DNA from: Planctomycetota bacterium
GTDB lineage: Bacteria; Planctomycetota; UBA1135; GCA-002686595
Assembly: GCA_014237855.1 (NCBI GenBank)
Contig: JABACD010000010.1
Coordinates: forward strand, 1 to 64,000
Reading direction: 5' to 3'
DNA length: 64,000 nt
Shown here: positions 55,195 through 64,000 of the stretch, piece after piece
Layout of the letters: each line of letters starts with the position of its first letter
How positions within the stretch are numbered: position 1 is the stretch's first letter
Notes under the pieces: generated by a model
The model's input: the letters and a program-made list of their open reading frames with translations, nothing else
Told to the model about the DNA's origin: nothing
The model's database searches: none
Translations under genes and position numbers: made by a program

Positions 55195-56412
55195 TCAGGT
55201 TGAGAGAGCCATCTTCTCGGGAACCTGGACCAGGTGCAGATCGCGCTGGGGGTAGGGAATCGAAATACCTTCCCTGTCGAGGCGTTGCTTGATGGTCTTG
55301 GTGAGATCCCAGTAGACGTCCCAGTAGTCGCCAGTCTTGCACCACGGACGAACTACGAAGTCGACCGAGGACTCACCGAGGTTGGTGACCTTGACCACCG
55401 GAGCGGGATCCTTGAAGACCAGGCTATGCGCGCTGGCGACCTCCAGGAGGATCTCCTGAGTCCTGTCAAGATCGTCGTCGTAGCCCACGCCAATGACGAG
55501 GTCAACACGACGTGAGTCGAGCGCGGTGATGTTGCGGATCGTACCCCCCCAGATGGATGAGTTCGGGATGATCAGCTTCTGGTTGTCGGGGGTCATCATG
55601 GTCGTGGAGACCAGGCTCATGTCATCGACCTTGCCTGTCTCGCCAGCGGCGCTGATGACGTCACCAATGTCATAGGGGCGGTAGAGCAGGATCATGATGC
55701 CCGCAGCAAAGTTGCTGAGGGTGTCCTGAAGGGCGAAGCCGATCACAAAACCTACGACACCAACGCCTGCGAGCAGGGGGCCGGTGGGCACGCCTAGCTG
55801 TTCCAGAGCAATCATGAAGCCAGCGAAGAAGACCAGCTTGGTCACGATTCCGACGAAGAACTTCTTCAGCAGGTCAGAGACACTCAGCTTGGAAGCCGTG
55901 AGGGCCTTCCCTGTGATTTTCCCGGCGACTCCGGCGAGTACCTTGAAGATAAAGATGATGAGCAGGAAGATTGCCGCGCGGCCGGCCCAGCTGGGAGCTT
56001 CCTCGACAACCCACTCCTTTCCTTGGGTGGTCCAGCTGGCGATCATCCCGCCCATTCCGGCGAAGGATCCATCGGCTGCTGTGTCGCCGGTGATGGCGAA
56101 GATGGCCTGCCCGAGCTCCCCGCTCTTGCCGTCTCCTGCATCGCGAAGACTCCGGGCGCGCTCAAGAGCTGTGTCGTAGTTGACTTGCGCATCATCGCGC
56201 GCAGCAGTGAGCGCCGCGTCGTCTCCTCCGCCCAGCGCTGTATCGGCCTCGGAGAGAGCGTCATTGGCTGTCTCCAGCTTCGTGAGCGCGGCTTTCTCGG
56301 TACTGTTAGTTATCTGAGTCGCGGGGAGGGAGAGAGCAGAAGCTTCGCCAGACGAAGCGAGCACCGGTAGCAGCAGCAAGAGCGCTGCAAGCCCATGTAG
56401 GAGGTTTCTCAT
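55195..56412 (-). CDS. MscS-type mechanosensitive channel with extended N terminus
   Basis: This 405-aa protein has a signal peptide (LAALLLLLPVLASSGEASA), then a periplasmic helical/coiled region (about 30-140). The MscS pore follows: TM helices around GRAAIFLLIIFIFKVLAG, LVFFAGFMIALEQLG, and the Gly/Ala-rich pore helix GVVGFVIGFALQDTLSNF. The cytoplasmic beta domain (GTIRNITALDSRRVDLVI) is typical. It opens under membrane tension to release solutes. ATG 56412 is chosen for the signal peptide. Confidence 0.9.
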   Translation of the reverse strand: MRNLLHGLAALLLLLPVLASSGEASALSLPATQITNSTEKAALTKLETANDALSEADTALGGGDDAALTAARDDAQVNYDTALERARSLRDAGDGKSGELGQAIFAITGDTAADGSFAGMGGMIASWTTQGKEWVVEEAPSWAGRAAIFLLIIFIFKVLAGVAGKITGKALTASKLSVSDLLKKFFVGIVTKLVFFAGFMIALEQLGVPTGPLLAGVGVVGFVIGFALQDTLSNFAAGIMILLYRPYDIGDVISAAGETGKVDDMSLVSTTMMTPDNQKLIIPNSSIWGGTIRNITALDSRRVDLVIGVGYDDDLDRTQEILLEVASAHSLVFKDPAPVVKVTNLGESSVDFVVRPWCKTGDYWDVYWDLTKTIKQRLDREGISIPYPQRDLHLVQVPEKMALST

Positions 56413-56558
56413 GGAAGTAGACCTGGGAAGAATGAGTGGGGGGTTGCGACCAGGCTCCTGGTCGCTTGTCAGGCGGCAGAGGATATCTTCCGAATCAGGA
56501 AGATGAGCACACGCTGTGCTCACAATCTGTCGCCGATCCGGGGGCCTGGAGGCTTCGT

Positions 56559-58247
56559 TCAGGGCTGCAGCTTGCCATTCACCCTCTCTAGAATGTCGCA
56601 TTCGAATGCGGCGGCTTCTTGTTCCAGCTGCAGGGCCTTATCCAGGAATTGCTGACGCATGGCGCTGTCCTTCAGGTCTGCACAGTTGATGCGCACGTTG
56701 AGTCCAGCTCCGAGCACCGCAGTCCTGGCGCAGAGGGCTCCTACCCCTGAATCGCTGATCGAACTCTCTTGTCCGAAATCAGCCATTGCAGAGATCAGCT
56801 CCATGGAAGCGAGCGAGGCTTCCATGACTCGCAGGGGAGTCTCGATGGCTCCACGCGTGGCTTGTTCGCAGGCCTCTTCCTTGGCGCGCTTCTCCTCTGG
56901 TGTCGAGTCCGGAAGCCGGAAGGCGGCCATGACGGAATTGAAGGCATCCGTGTCCTTATCAACGAGTTCCAGCAGCTCTTGTTGGAACACCTTGCCTTTC
57001 TCGGCCCACTCGGAGAACTCCTCCCAGCGGTCGTCCCAGCCGCGCCGATGACTCGAGAGGTTGGCAACCATGGTCCCCAGTGCTGCACCCAAGGCACCGA
57101 CCGCCGCGGCGATGGAGCCGCCACCAGGAGCGACCGATTCGGAGGCTGTCAGCTCAGTCAGCGCACGGGTGCTGAGGTCAATCAGCTTCTCTTGCTCCTG
57201 GCTCTCCAGCACGTACTCGATGATCTTCTCGCTTGGCTCAAAGGGACCGAGATCGTCCATTCCCATGGACTTGACCGCGATCTTGATCAGCTCCGAGTCA
57301 GCTACACCCGTTGATCGTTTCTGCTTGCGCAGGAAATAGCGTCCCGCGTCGAGCATCGCGGAGAGGGGTAAGAGCCCGACAACCTCCGAACCGGTCACTC
57401 GGATTCCACGCTCCCGAGCTCGTCGGTCGCACTCGTCGAAAGCAATGTGGACCGGGGTGACCGAGATATTCGTGAGGTTCATGGAGATCTGGGCGACCCC
57501 ATACTCCTCGATAAACCAACCGATGCCTTTGACGCACTTCAGGGCACCGGGAGTCCACTCGGGATTGCCCTCTGAGTCACGCACGATCTTGCCTGTGAGC
57601 GGATCGCCTTGCCGCTTGATGCGGCCCTTCTCCCTGACGTCGAAGGCAATGGCGTTGGCACGGCGTGTGGAGGTCGTATTCAGGTTGACGTTGTAGGCCA
57701 CAAGGAAGTCTCGCGCTCCGACGGCTGTGGCTCCTGAACGGGGGTTGAAGGCATCAGGACCAAAGTCAGGCTTCCACTGGGGGTCACTCAGCCTCTGCTC
57801 CAGTGCTTCGTACTCTCCGGCCCTCACTGTTGCGAGGTTCGCGCGTTCGGGAGTGCGCGCCGCGTTCTCGTAGCAGTAGACGCTGATTCCGACCTCCTCG
57901 CCGATGCGTCTTGCAAGCTCGTGAGCGTAGGGAATCGTTTCCTCCATGGAGATCCCGGAGACCGGGACAAGGGGGCAGACATCGGTGGCTCCGAAGCGCG
58001 GGTGCTCCCCATGGTGCTTGGACATGTCGATCAGTTCGCTGGCCTTGCGCACCGCACGCACCGCAGCTTCGACAACCTCATTGGGAGTGCCCACGAAGGT
58101 GACCACCGTTCTATTCGTGGCCTTACCGGGGTCCACATCGAGGAGCTTGACTCCGTCTACCCCCTCGATTTCGGCGGTGATCTGGGCGATGAGGGACATA
58201 TCGTTGCCCTCGCTGAAGTTCGGGACGCATTCGATGAGCTGAGTCAT
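56559..58247 (-). CDS. Bifunctional formiminotransferase-cyclodeaminase
   Basis: This 562-aa cytoplasmic protein has an N-terminal glutamate formiminotransferase domain (LIECVPNFSEGND start, HHGEHPRFGATDVCPLVP, ASN-type residues; about 1-330). The C-terminal cyclodeaminase domain (about 350-560, TASESVAPGGGSIAAAVGALG) follows. It moves formimino groups from formiminoglutamate to THF and deaminates the product to methenyl-THF, linking histidine degradation to the folate pool. The metF product acts later in the same pool. ATG 58247 is the family start. Confidence 0.94.
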   Translation of the reverse strand: MTQLIECVPNFSEGNDMSLIAQITAEIEGVDGVKLLDVDPGKATNRTVVTFVGTPNEVVEAAVRAVRKASELIDMSKHHGEHPRFGATDVCPLVPVSGISMEETIPYAHELARRIGEEVGISVYCYENAARTPERANLATVRAGEYEALEQRLSDPQWKPDFGPDAFNPRSGATAVGARDFLVAYNVNLNTTSTRRANAIAFDVREKGRIKRQGDPLTGKIVRDSEGNPEWTPGALKCVKGIGWFIEEYGVAQISMNLTNISVTPVHIAFDECDRRARERGIRVTGSEVVGLLPLSAMLDAGRYFLRKQKRSTGVADSELIKIAVKSMGMDDLGPFEPSEKIIEYVLESQEQEKLIDLSTRALTELTASESVAPGGGSIAAAVGALGAALGTMVANLSSHRRGWDDRWEEFSEWAEKGKVFQQELLELVDKDTDAFNSVMAAFRLPDSTPEEKRAKEEACEQATRGAIETPLRVMEASLASMELISAMADFGQESSISDSGVGALCARTAVLGAGLNVRINCADLKDSAMRQQFLDKALQLEQEAAAFECDILERVNGKLQP

Positions 58248-58425
58248 GGACTGATCGCGGGCGGATGGGACCTGGAGAATCAAGGGCGGTCAAATTAGTG
58301 TCTCAACCAGCCCTGTCCACTACCTAACGTCCTGCGTGTGGAATGACCGTAACCGAGCGTTGGAATGGGGTTAGAGTGGGCCATTCAGAGACGAATTTCG
58401 CCATGGGGCGTGTGGCAGGGAACCA

Positions 58426-59913
58426 ATGAGACAAGTTAGGGAGTGGAGGAGTGCCCTGGGTGCTCTGGCTATATTCTTAGGGGGAGGGGTGTGCCTGGCC
58501 CAGCCCTCGTGGGGGGCGACCTGCTCGTCTGTGCTCCCGTGCAGGGCTACCGATATCAGAGGGGAGAGTCTTCAGGCTCGCCTGCAGCTGATCGGGGCCC
58601 TCGAGGAACTCGCCGAGTGGTGCACGAAGGAGAAGATCTATGCCAAGCGCATGGCAGTCTACCGATCAATCCTGCACTTTGATTCCGAGAGCGCCGTGGC
58701 AAGGCGGGGCCTCGGCTTTGTAAGAAACTCGGCAGGTGAGTGGGTCGAGAAGCCGCGCCGGGTTGAGCCGAGGGACTGGGACAAGGCAGCTGCGAGGGAA
58801 TTCTCCACAAGGCGGAGCGCGGTGGCTGAGGACTACCGCAAGACCATGCTGGGCCTGCTGGAGACCCATGCCGAGAGGATCACTCCAGCGGAGATGGAAC
58901 GGATCCTGGATGATCTGCTGTTCGCCGACCCTGATGACCCTCGGGTTCACGAGTTGCGAGGGGAGGTCAGCTCAGACGGCAAGTGGGTCCTGGCCCAGAC
59001 GGTCGGAGCGAAGAAGCGACGAGCTGAGATGCGCAACATGGTGCGCCAGGCATTCAAGGGAGTTCCAAAGGCGGAGGAAGTTCTGCCAAACTGGCGGGAA
59101 GAGCAGTTCGGCATCGGCTGGAAGGCGGTCTACGCGACACCGATCGTGCGCTCCCTGGGCACCGGAACTCCGGAAGAAGTGAAGCGCATGACCCAGGCCA
59201 TGGCGGCCACGCACTCCTACTTCAACGCCGTGCTGTCGGTTGAGGCCAAGTTTCCAGAAGACTTCACGGTCTTCACCCTGGCAAGGCCATCGGACAAGAT
59301 GGCCTTCCTCATGAATCACCCGGTGGTGGAACAGGCCTACCGGGACTTCCTGTTCAAGCTGGACGGTTCGGGGATTCAGGGATCCGGAGATCTTGCCCAC
59401 TGGTCTGACCAACCCACCCGACGTCTGGATGGCCTGGTGCGTCAGGCCATCGGCTGGCTCCTGGCAGAGAGTCTTGGGATCTACCCGAAACATGGCTGGG
59501 TCTTTGAGGGGCTCGGGATCTACCTGACACGTGAGCTGGTCGGCACGCGCCTCACCTGGTATGTGCGCCCTTCCGAGTATCTGGTCGAAGCTGACGACAA
59601 CGCGCTCAAGCAGCGATTGCTCGACACTCGGACCAACTGGATGAATGAGGCGGCAAAGGTCCTTGCGGATGAAGGGCGCCCCAGTCTGGCGCTACTGCTC
59701 GGACGCGATGTGAATCAACTGACCACTGAAGACCTGCTCTACTCCTACGCCTTGGTGGCCTACTTGCTTGAAGGTGAGTCGGAGAAGTTTCCCGCCATCC
59801 TCGCCAGGATCGGGTCGGGTGACTCTTCGGTCTCGGCCTTGGAGGGTGAACTGGGTGTCGATCTCAAGGGAATCGATGAACGAGTGATCCGCTGGCTAAA
59901 TGAACGGCGCTAG
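58426..59913 (+). CDS. Secreted pseudo-peptidase-like protein (gluzincin-like fold, site lost)
   Basis: This 495-aa exported protein has a hydrophobic signal (ALGALAIFLGGGVCLAQ). The region DGLVRQAIGWLL followed by HGWVFEGLGIYLTREL keeps the spacing of peptidase-MA/DUF1570-type proteins, where HExxH is followed by P.WL.EGLA.Y. Here the HExxH residues are absent (VRQAI). It is therefore probably a non-catalytic member. The next gene, a paralogue with the same arrangement, starts 26 bases after its stop. The function is unknown. Confidence 0.55.
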   Translation: MRQVREWRSALGALAIFLGGGVCLAQPSWGATCSSVLPCRATDIRGESLQARLQLIGALEELAEWCTKEKIYAKRMAVYRSILHFDSESAVARRGLGFVRNSAGEWVEKPRRVEPRDWDKAAAREFSTRRSAVAEDYRKTMLGLLETHAERITPAEMERILDDLLFADPDDPRVHELRGEVSSDGKWVLAQTVGAKKRRAEMRNMVRQAFKGVPKAEEVLPNWREEQFGIGWKAVYATPIVRSLGTGTPEEVKRMTQAMAATHSYFNAVLSVEAKFPEDFTVFTLARPSDKMAFLMNHPVVEQAYRDFLFKLDGSGIQGSGDLAHWSDQPTRRLDGLVRQAIGWLLAESLGIYPKHGWVFEGLGIYLTRELVGTRLTWYVRPSEYLVEADDNALKQRLLDTRTNWMNEAAKVLADEGRPSLALLLGRDVNQLTTEDLLYSYALVAYLLEGESEKFPAILARIGSGDSSVSALEGELGVDLKGIDERVIRWLNERR

Positions 59914-59938
59914 AGCCGTCCTCTCCAGAAGAACGCCA

Positions 59939-61204
59939 ATGAAATCCATCATGCTCACGGTGCTTGTTGTTACAGGCCTCCTCATCACCAGCATCGCTGC
60001 GGGGACCTCTCAAGCTCCCACGAACGAGGATTCAGCCCTCGAGAAGGTGAGTGTTCGCTGGAAAGGCCGGAGCTACAGGGGGACTGAATTGCCCGAGGCC
60101 ATGGGCATGGGGCCCGTGTCCGCGGTTGAGGCCTGGGCGGCCTGGGCGCTGGAACATGGTTACCAGCTGAACCTGACCTCAGACCTCCGGGTGCTCATGA
60201 TTTCGCCGAGGCGCAACAGCAAGCTATCGCGGCAGCTGGAGCTGATCGGTGAGACTCAGCGCCTGTTCGACAAGCTGCTTCCTGCACCCGAGCGTGAGGA
60301 GGTCGTGGGGCTTCCCGAACGGAAGGGCCAGGAGCCTGAGCCCGAGGAGCCGGCGGATGGCGAACTACCCGAAGACCCCGAGGGCGGTCCCGTGGGCTGG
60401 TTGCCAGATGATGAGGAGCCGCTCGAGTACACCTTCACCTATGAGTGGGGGGCAGGCACCTGGCCTGTGGACACCGAGACCTGTGTGCTCTTCGTGGTCA
60501 AGAACGAGAAGGACTACGGCTCTCTCGTGGACCAGCTGGGAGAGATGCAGGACTACCTCAAGTCCTGGGCAGAGACGGGCAAGCAGTTCACAGGCTTCGT
60601 GCATGAGCGTCCCCTGGTGTCAGCCTACATCGAGGATGCTCTCGGTCAGCAGGAGTGGGATCCAGATAACGAGGTGGTGCATCGGGTGGCTCAAATGCTC
60701 TTCGTGCGTCGGTTCTCATCTCAGCAGCCCTACTGGCTGACCCAGGGGCTCTCCTGGTACATCGAGAACAAGATCCGCAAGGGCATCTACTGTTTTCCCT
60801 ACCGCAACGAATTCGTCTTCGCGACGGAGCACACCAGCTGGGACAACGAGTTGACGAACCGCTTCAAGGACCGCAAGAATGATCCCATTCGACCCGAGGA
60901 GTTTGCGACCTGGATGCGTGGAAAGTACGAGGGGGACGTCGCAAGGCTCTCCTACGGCCTGGTTGGATTCATCGCACGGTATCACGACGAGAACTTCTCG
61001 GAGTTTCTCGAAGCCCTGCGGCTCCACGCGCTGGAGGAAAACAGGATCGAGCTGGGGGATGGCACCTGGGAGCGAGATCCGAACTACAAGCTGTCTGCAA
61101 AGGACCAGGCACAGCTGATCGAGAAGTTCTTCGGCGGTGGCTTCCTCGAAGATGCTGGCGAGTTCTTCCGAGAGGGACCGAGCTTCAGGCCACGCAAGCC
61201 CTAG
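59939..61204 (+). CDS. Secreted pseudo-peptidase-like protein, paralogue of upstream gene
   Basis: This 421-aa exported protein has a signal peptide (IMLTVLVVTGLLITSIAAG) and a Pro/Glu-rich linker (residues 130-160). VVHRVAQMLF, then PYWLTQGLSWYIENKI, mirrors the DUF1570/peptidase-MA arrangement with the HExxH replaced by HRVAQ. Similarity to the upstream gene lies mainly in this region, so they look like a tandem duplication. An in-frame ATG at 59900 overlaps the previous gene; 59939 is used because it starts the signal peptide. Confidence 0.55.
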   Translation: MKSIMLTVLVVTGLLITSIAAGTSQAPTNEDSALEKVSVRWKGRSYRGTELPEAMGMGPVSAVEAWAAWALEHGYQLNLTSDLRVLMISPRRNSKLSRQLELIGETQRLFDKLLPAPEREEVVGLPERKGQEPEPEEPADGELPEDPEGGPVGWLPDDEEPLEYTFTYEWGAGTWPVDTETCVLFVVKNEKDYGSLVDQLGEMQDYLKSWAETGKQFTGFVHERPLVSAYIEDALGQQEWDPDNEVVHRVAQMLFVRRFSSQQPYWLTQGLSWYIENKIRKGIYCFPYRNEFVFATEHTSWDNELTNRFKDRKNDPIRPEEFATWMRGKYEGDVARLSYGLVGFIARYHDENFSEFLEALRLHALEENRIELGDGTWERDPNYKLSAKDQAQLIEKFFGGGFLEDAGEFFREGPSFRPRKP

Positions 61205-61243
61205 CCAGCGTTTAGCTGCAGGGGTACGGCTTGGAGCCAGGCC

Positions 61244-63691
61244 CTAGACAGCATCTGCCTTCGCCGTGCTCCATTCGGTGGCGGGTACCTGCTTGGCCTC
61301 GCCGAAGGAGTCTACCTGTACGGCCTCCCACCGTGCTTGTTTGGCGGCTTCGAGGATCGCGACCTCGTCGTCGTTGATCACTCCAGCAGAGAGCGCTTCC
61401 TCGACCCGGGCTGCTATACGACCTTTCTTGATCGTCCCAGCTCGCATGGCCTCCTTCATCTTGCTTGCCACCGGTTGTGCGGCGACGACTCTTGCCAGGG
61501 CGGCTTCGAGAGCGCCTAACCCCAGTTCTCCGGACTCAGGGATGTAGACCTCGGGACTGAGGAACTCCCGAATCTCACCACCGTCCAGGATGGAGTGGGC
61601 AACCCTTGCATTCAGCTTGTCGCTCGGTGCCTTGTAGAGCGAGTAGCTAGGGAAGAGCTTCATCGAGAGGGTGAAGGCCGCCAGACGGTTGGGGAGGTTG
61701 TCGAGCAGGCCCAGCAAGGCCGTTTGGATCTCGAACAGCGCGTGCTCGGCAGACCATTGCATCAGGTCCAGGTCGCGTTCTTTTTGGCCGTCATCGACGA
61801 AGCGCTTGAGGGCCGCGGTCCCGAGATAGAGCCAGGCCAGGCCATCGGCCAGCCGCCCTGTCAGCATCTCCTTTCGCTTCAGGGTGCCGCCAAGAGTCAT
61901 CATCGAGATCTCTGCACAGACCGCATAGGCCGCGCTCATGCGCTCGAACTTCTTGAAGTAAGGCTCAGCCGGGCCCTCGACGGGGGAGCTAGCTGGCATG
62001 GCTCGTGTCCACCCGAGGATACTCGCACGGGTGAAGGTCGTCAGGAAGCTGCCGATGTGGCCGAAGAAGGCCTTGTCGAAGCGCTTCAAGTCCTTGTCTG
62101 CCACCGCTTTCATCTCCTCCAGCGCATGGCCGTGGCAGCGAATGGCGCCCTGGCCGAAGATGATCATCGAACGCGTCAGGATGTTGGCGCCCTCGACAGT
62201 GATTGCCACGGGGAGCGCCTGGTAGGCTCGGGCGAGGATATTACGCGGGCCGCGGGAGATGCCCGCTCCACCGACCACATCCATTCCCAGGTTGATCACC
62301 TTGCGCATGCCCTCGGTCATGTAGGCCTTGCAAATCGCAGTGATCACCGCGGGGTGTTCACCGGCATCAATTGCACCGGCTGTAAGCCAGCGGGCTGCAT
62401 CCATCGTGTACGTCAGTCCAGCGATGGGGGCCAGGCACTCCTCGATGCCCTCGAACTTGCCGATTGGAGTATTGAACTGCTCGCGAATCGTCGCGTATGC
62501 CCCCACGGTTCGAGTCGTGATCTCTGCCGCTCCGCAGGCCTGACCTGGAAGTGAGATCCCCCGGCCCGCTGCCAGGCTCTGCATCAGCATGCGCCAGCCC
62601 TTTCCGGCATTCGCCTGGCCGCCAATGATGAAGTCGACGGGCACGAACACATCCACCCCCTGAGTGGGGCCATTGATGAAGGGAACGCCTAGCGGATCGT
62701 GACGTTCTCCGGTGACCACTCCGGGGGTGTTCGCCGGGATGAGGGCGCAGGTGATACCAAGGTCTTGTTCGCCACCTAGCAGGCCCTCGGGATCACTGAG
62801 CTTGAAGGCCAGGCCGATGACTGTTGCTGCTGCGCTGAGGGTGATGTAGCGCTTGTTCCAGTTGAGGCGCATGCCCAGGACCTCACGACCCTCGTACTGG
62901 CCACGGCACACGACCCCAGTGGAGGTCATCGCACCAGCGTCGCTGCCTGCCCCAGGCTCGGTCAGGGCAAAGCAGGGGATCTCTTCACCACTCGCCAGAC
63001 GCGGGAGGAAGTGATCCTTCTGGTCCTGGGTGCCGTAATGCAGCAGCAGCTCAGCAGGGCCGAGTGAGTTGGGCACCATGACGGTCACACCGGCGGTCAC
63101 CGAGCGGCTTGAGACCCTGGCGACGACTGCTCCGTTGACGCGAGCGGAGAATCCGAGTCCTCCGTACTCCTTTGGGATGATCATTCCCAGGAAGCCGTTC
63201 TGCTTCAGGAAGTCCCAGATGTGCGGCGGCAGGTCGTCGCTGCGGATGATCTCCCAGTCGTCGAGCATTCCGCAGAGCTCGCGGCAGGGACCATCCATGA
63301 AGGCCTGTTCCTCTTGGGAAAGTCCGGGCACCTTGAACTCAGTGAGCATCTTCCAGTTGGGCCGCCCGCTGAAGAGTTCCTTATCCCACCAGACCGTACC
63401 AGCCTCGAGGGCCTCACTCTCGGTTTGGCTCATCTTGGGAAAGATCGGCGCGAGCATTCGCATCAGGTGCCCTGTGACGATCAATCGCCTCAGGGGCGCC
63501 AGGCCAAGCGTCAGGAAGATGGCACTGGCCAGAACCGCACAGGTCCACCAGCCGACGCCCGGGCCGTCGCTTCTCAACCACCAGATGCCCAGCCCAAGCG
63601 CAAGCGGTCCAACCCAGGCGAACCAGGCTTTTCCGATGTACAGCAGCCAAACGGACAGAGCGATGAGTAGGACGATGAGAAAGATGGTCAT
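61244..63691 (-). CDS. fadE: FadE-type acyl-CoA dehydrogenase
   Basis: This 815-aa protein matches the size of E. coli FadE (814 aa). It has N-terminal membrane helices (FLIVLLIALSVWLLYIGKAWF, GWWTCAVLASAIFLTLGLAPL), then the acyl-CoA dehydrogenase core (PKEYGGLGFSARVNGAVVAR, ALTEPGAGSDAGAM) and FAD/substrate motifs. A C-terminal extension (about 590-800) is typical of FadE. It performs the first step of fatty acid beta-oxidation. It is convergent with the pseudo-peptidase pair. Confidence 0.95.
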   Translation of the reverse strand: MTIFLIVLLIALSVWLLYIGKAWFAWVGPLALGLGIWWLRSDGPGVGWWTCAVLASAIFLTLGLAPLRRLIVTGHLMRMLAPIFPKMSQTESEALEAGTVWWDKELFSGRPNWKMLTEFKVPGLSQEEQAFMDGPCRELCGMLDDWEIIRSDDLPPHIWDFLKQNGFLGMIIPKEYGGLGFSARVNGAVVARVSSRSVTAGVTVMVPNSLGPAELLLHYGTQDQKDHFLPRLASGEEIPCFALTEPGAGSDAGAMTSTGVVCRGQYEGREVLGMRLNWNKRYITLSAAATVIGLAFKLSDPEGLLGGEQDLGITCALIPANTPGVVTGERHDPLGVPFINGPTQGVDVFVPVDFIIGGQANAGKGWRMLMQSLAAGRGISLPGQACGAAEITTRTVGAYATIREQFNTPIGKFEGIEECLAPIAGLTYTMDAARWLTAGAIDAGEHPAVITAICKAYMTEGMRKVINLGMDVVGGAGISRGPRNILARAYQALPVAITVEGANILTRSMIIFGQGAIRCHGHALEEMKAVADKDLKRFDKAFFGHIGSFLTTFTRASILGWTRAMPASSPVEGPAEPYFKKFERMSAAYAVCAEISMMTLGGTLKRKEMLTGRLADGLAWLYLGTAALKRFVDDGQKERDLDLMQWSAEHALFEIQTALLGLLDNLPNRLAAFTLSMKLFPSYSLYKAPSDKLNARVAHSILDGGEIREFLSPEVYIPESGELGLGALEAALARVVAAQPVASKMKEAMRAGTIKKGRIAARVEEALSAGVINDDEVAILEAAKQARWEAVQVDSFGEAKQVPATEWSTAKADAV

Positions 63692-64000
63692 CGGTTCTAA
63701 CTAGAGGAGGCCTGGGGCCAGGATCGAGTCGGTCAGGTGAGGTAGGGCCGGGCGCCCCGAGACGTGTCTTTTGACACTGGAGTGATTGCCCTTCAAGGGC
63801 TCACATTCCGGGCTCCGGAGGGGTTGCTCGCTTGAGACTCCCCCTCCATCGGACTTCCCGGAGCAGTGGGTGAACCACCCGGTCGGGTGATTAGAGCCCA
63901 AAGGGCCCTCGAAGGGCAATCAGAGCCGCGATTGGGACTCTTTTTCGCTCTTCCGGGGCGCCTGGGCCCTGAGTGCTCAGATTCCGAATGAATGGTGCAC
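63692..64000. other. 309-base region upstream of fadE with inverted repeat
   Basis: No gene is visible. An inverted repeat pairs TGATTGCCCTTCAAGGGC (63783-63800) with AGGGCCCTCGAAGGGCAATCA-type sequence (63902-63922), about 100 bases apart. A terminator-like hairpin lies at 63922-63946. The fadE promoter should be in the first part, but no clear sigma-70 pair is seen. Confidence 0.45.
63922..63946 (+). terminator. Terminator-like hairpin near right edge
   Basis: AGAGCC pairs with GG-A-CTCT across a seven-base loop and is followed by TTTTT on the + strand. No + strand gene ends just upstream within the window, so its role is unclear. Confidence 0.4.

Noticed and set aside
1..64000. CRISPR arrays, insertion sequences, prophage genes
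   Set aside because: No regularly spaced direct repeats, no transposase, integrase or phage structural gene was seen anywhere in the window.

Overview
This is a GC-rich bacterial chromosome segment, most likely from a Planctomycetota member. The clues are many long secreted or lipoprotein genes (FG-GAP/ASPIC-UnbV, DUF1573, sulfatase-like, sialate O-acetylesterase, arylsulfotransferase-like, Kelch, CAP domain), a Cys-rich C-terminal domain at the end of the 11365-13656 protein of a kind I associate with planctomycete surface proteins, and HEAT-like repeats in the 999-aa protein at 40176. No 16S rRNA or other phylogenetic marker is present, so the assignment is an inference.

Layout. (1) 1 to about 1630 is the distal end of an integron gene-cassette array: three attC sites (137-199, 542-605, 1149-1212), cassette ORFs all on the + strand, and a decayed attC-like hairpin near 1572-1628. 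The integrase and attI would lie left of the window. (2) 2013-4282 is an ABC-2 exporter pair. (3) 4535-13656 holds exported proteins of poorly defined role (ASST-like, Kelch, esterase, lipoprotein, putative zincin) plus a GNAT acetyltransferase. (4) 14046-19742, on the minus strand, has ychF, a long CRTAC1-type protein interrupted by an in-frame UGA (candidate selenocysteine codon), and a sialate O-acetylesterase. (5) 20018-30158 is mixed: MTH1187-type thiamine-binding protein, DMT transporter, DUF1573 and DUF3810 proteins, SAM methyltransferase, sodium:solute symporter, 2Fe-2S ferredoxin, a predicted pseudokinase and a creatininase-family hydrolase. (6) 30236-39868 is mainly housekeeping: metF, hybrid histidine kinase, mrp, queC-mazG, tRNA-Asp, RNase D, CAP protein. 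(7) 39982-43175 has tRNA-Ala(CGC) and a 999-aa secreted protein. (8) 43385-50831 is an aerobic terminal-oxidase locus: cupredoxin-like lipoprotein, diheme cytochrome c, COX II, COX I, two COX III-type proteins, COX IV, and two small accessory membrane proteins. (9) 50858-63691 has a sulfatase-superfamily lipoprotein, rhomboid-TPR protease, CAP-like protein, MscS channel, a formiminotransferase-cyclodeaminase fusion, two related secreted pseudo-peptidases and fadE.

The two most notable observations are the UGA that splits an otherwise collinear CRTAC1/UnbV/redoxin protein, with a stem-loop at the spacing expected of a bacterial SECIS element, and the tail of the integron cassette array. No insertion sequence, prophage or CRISPR array was seen. 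All motif, fold and homology statements come from reading the sequence and general family knowledge; no searches were run.
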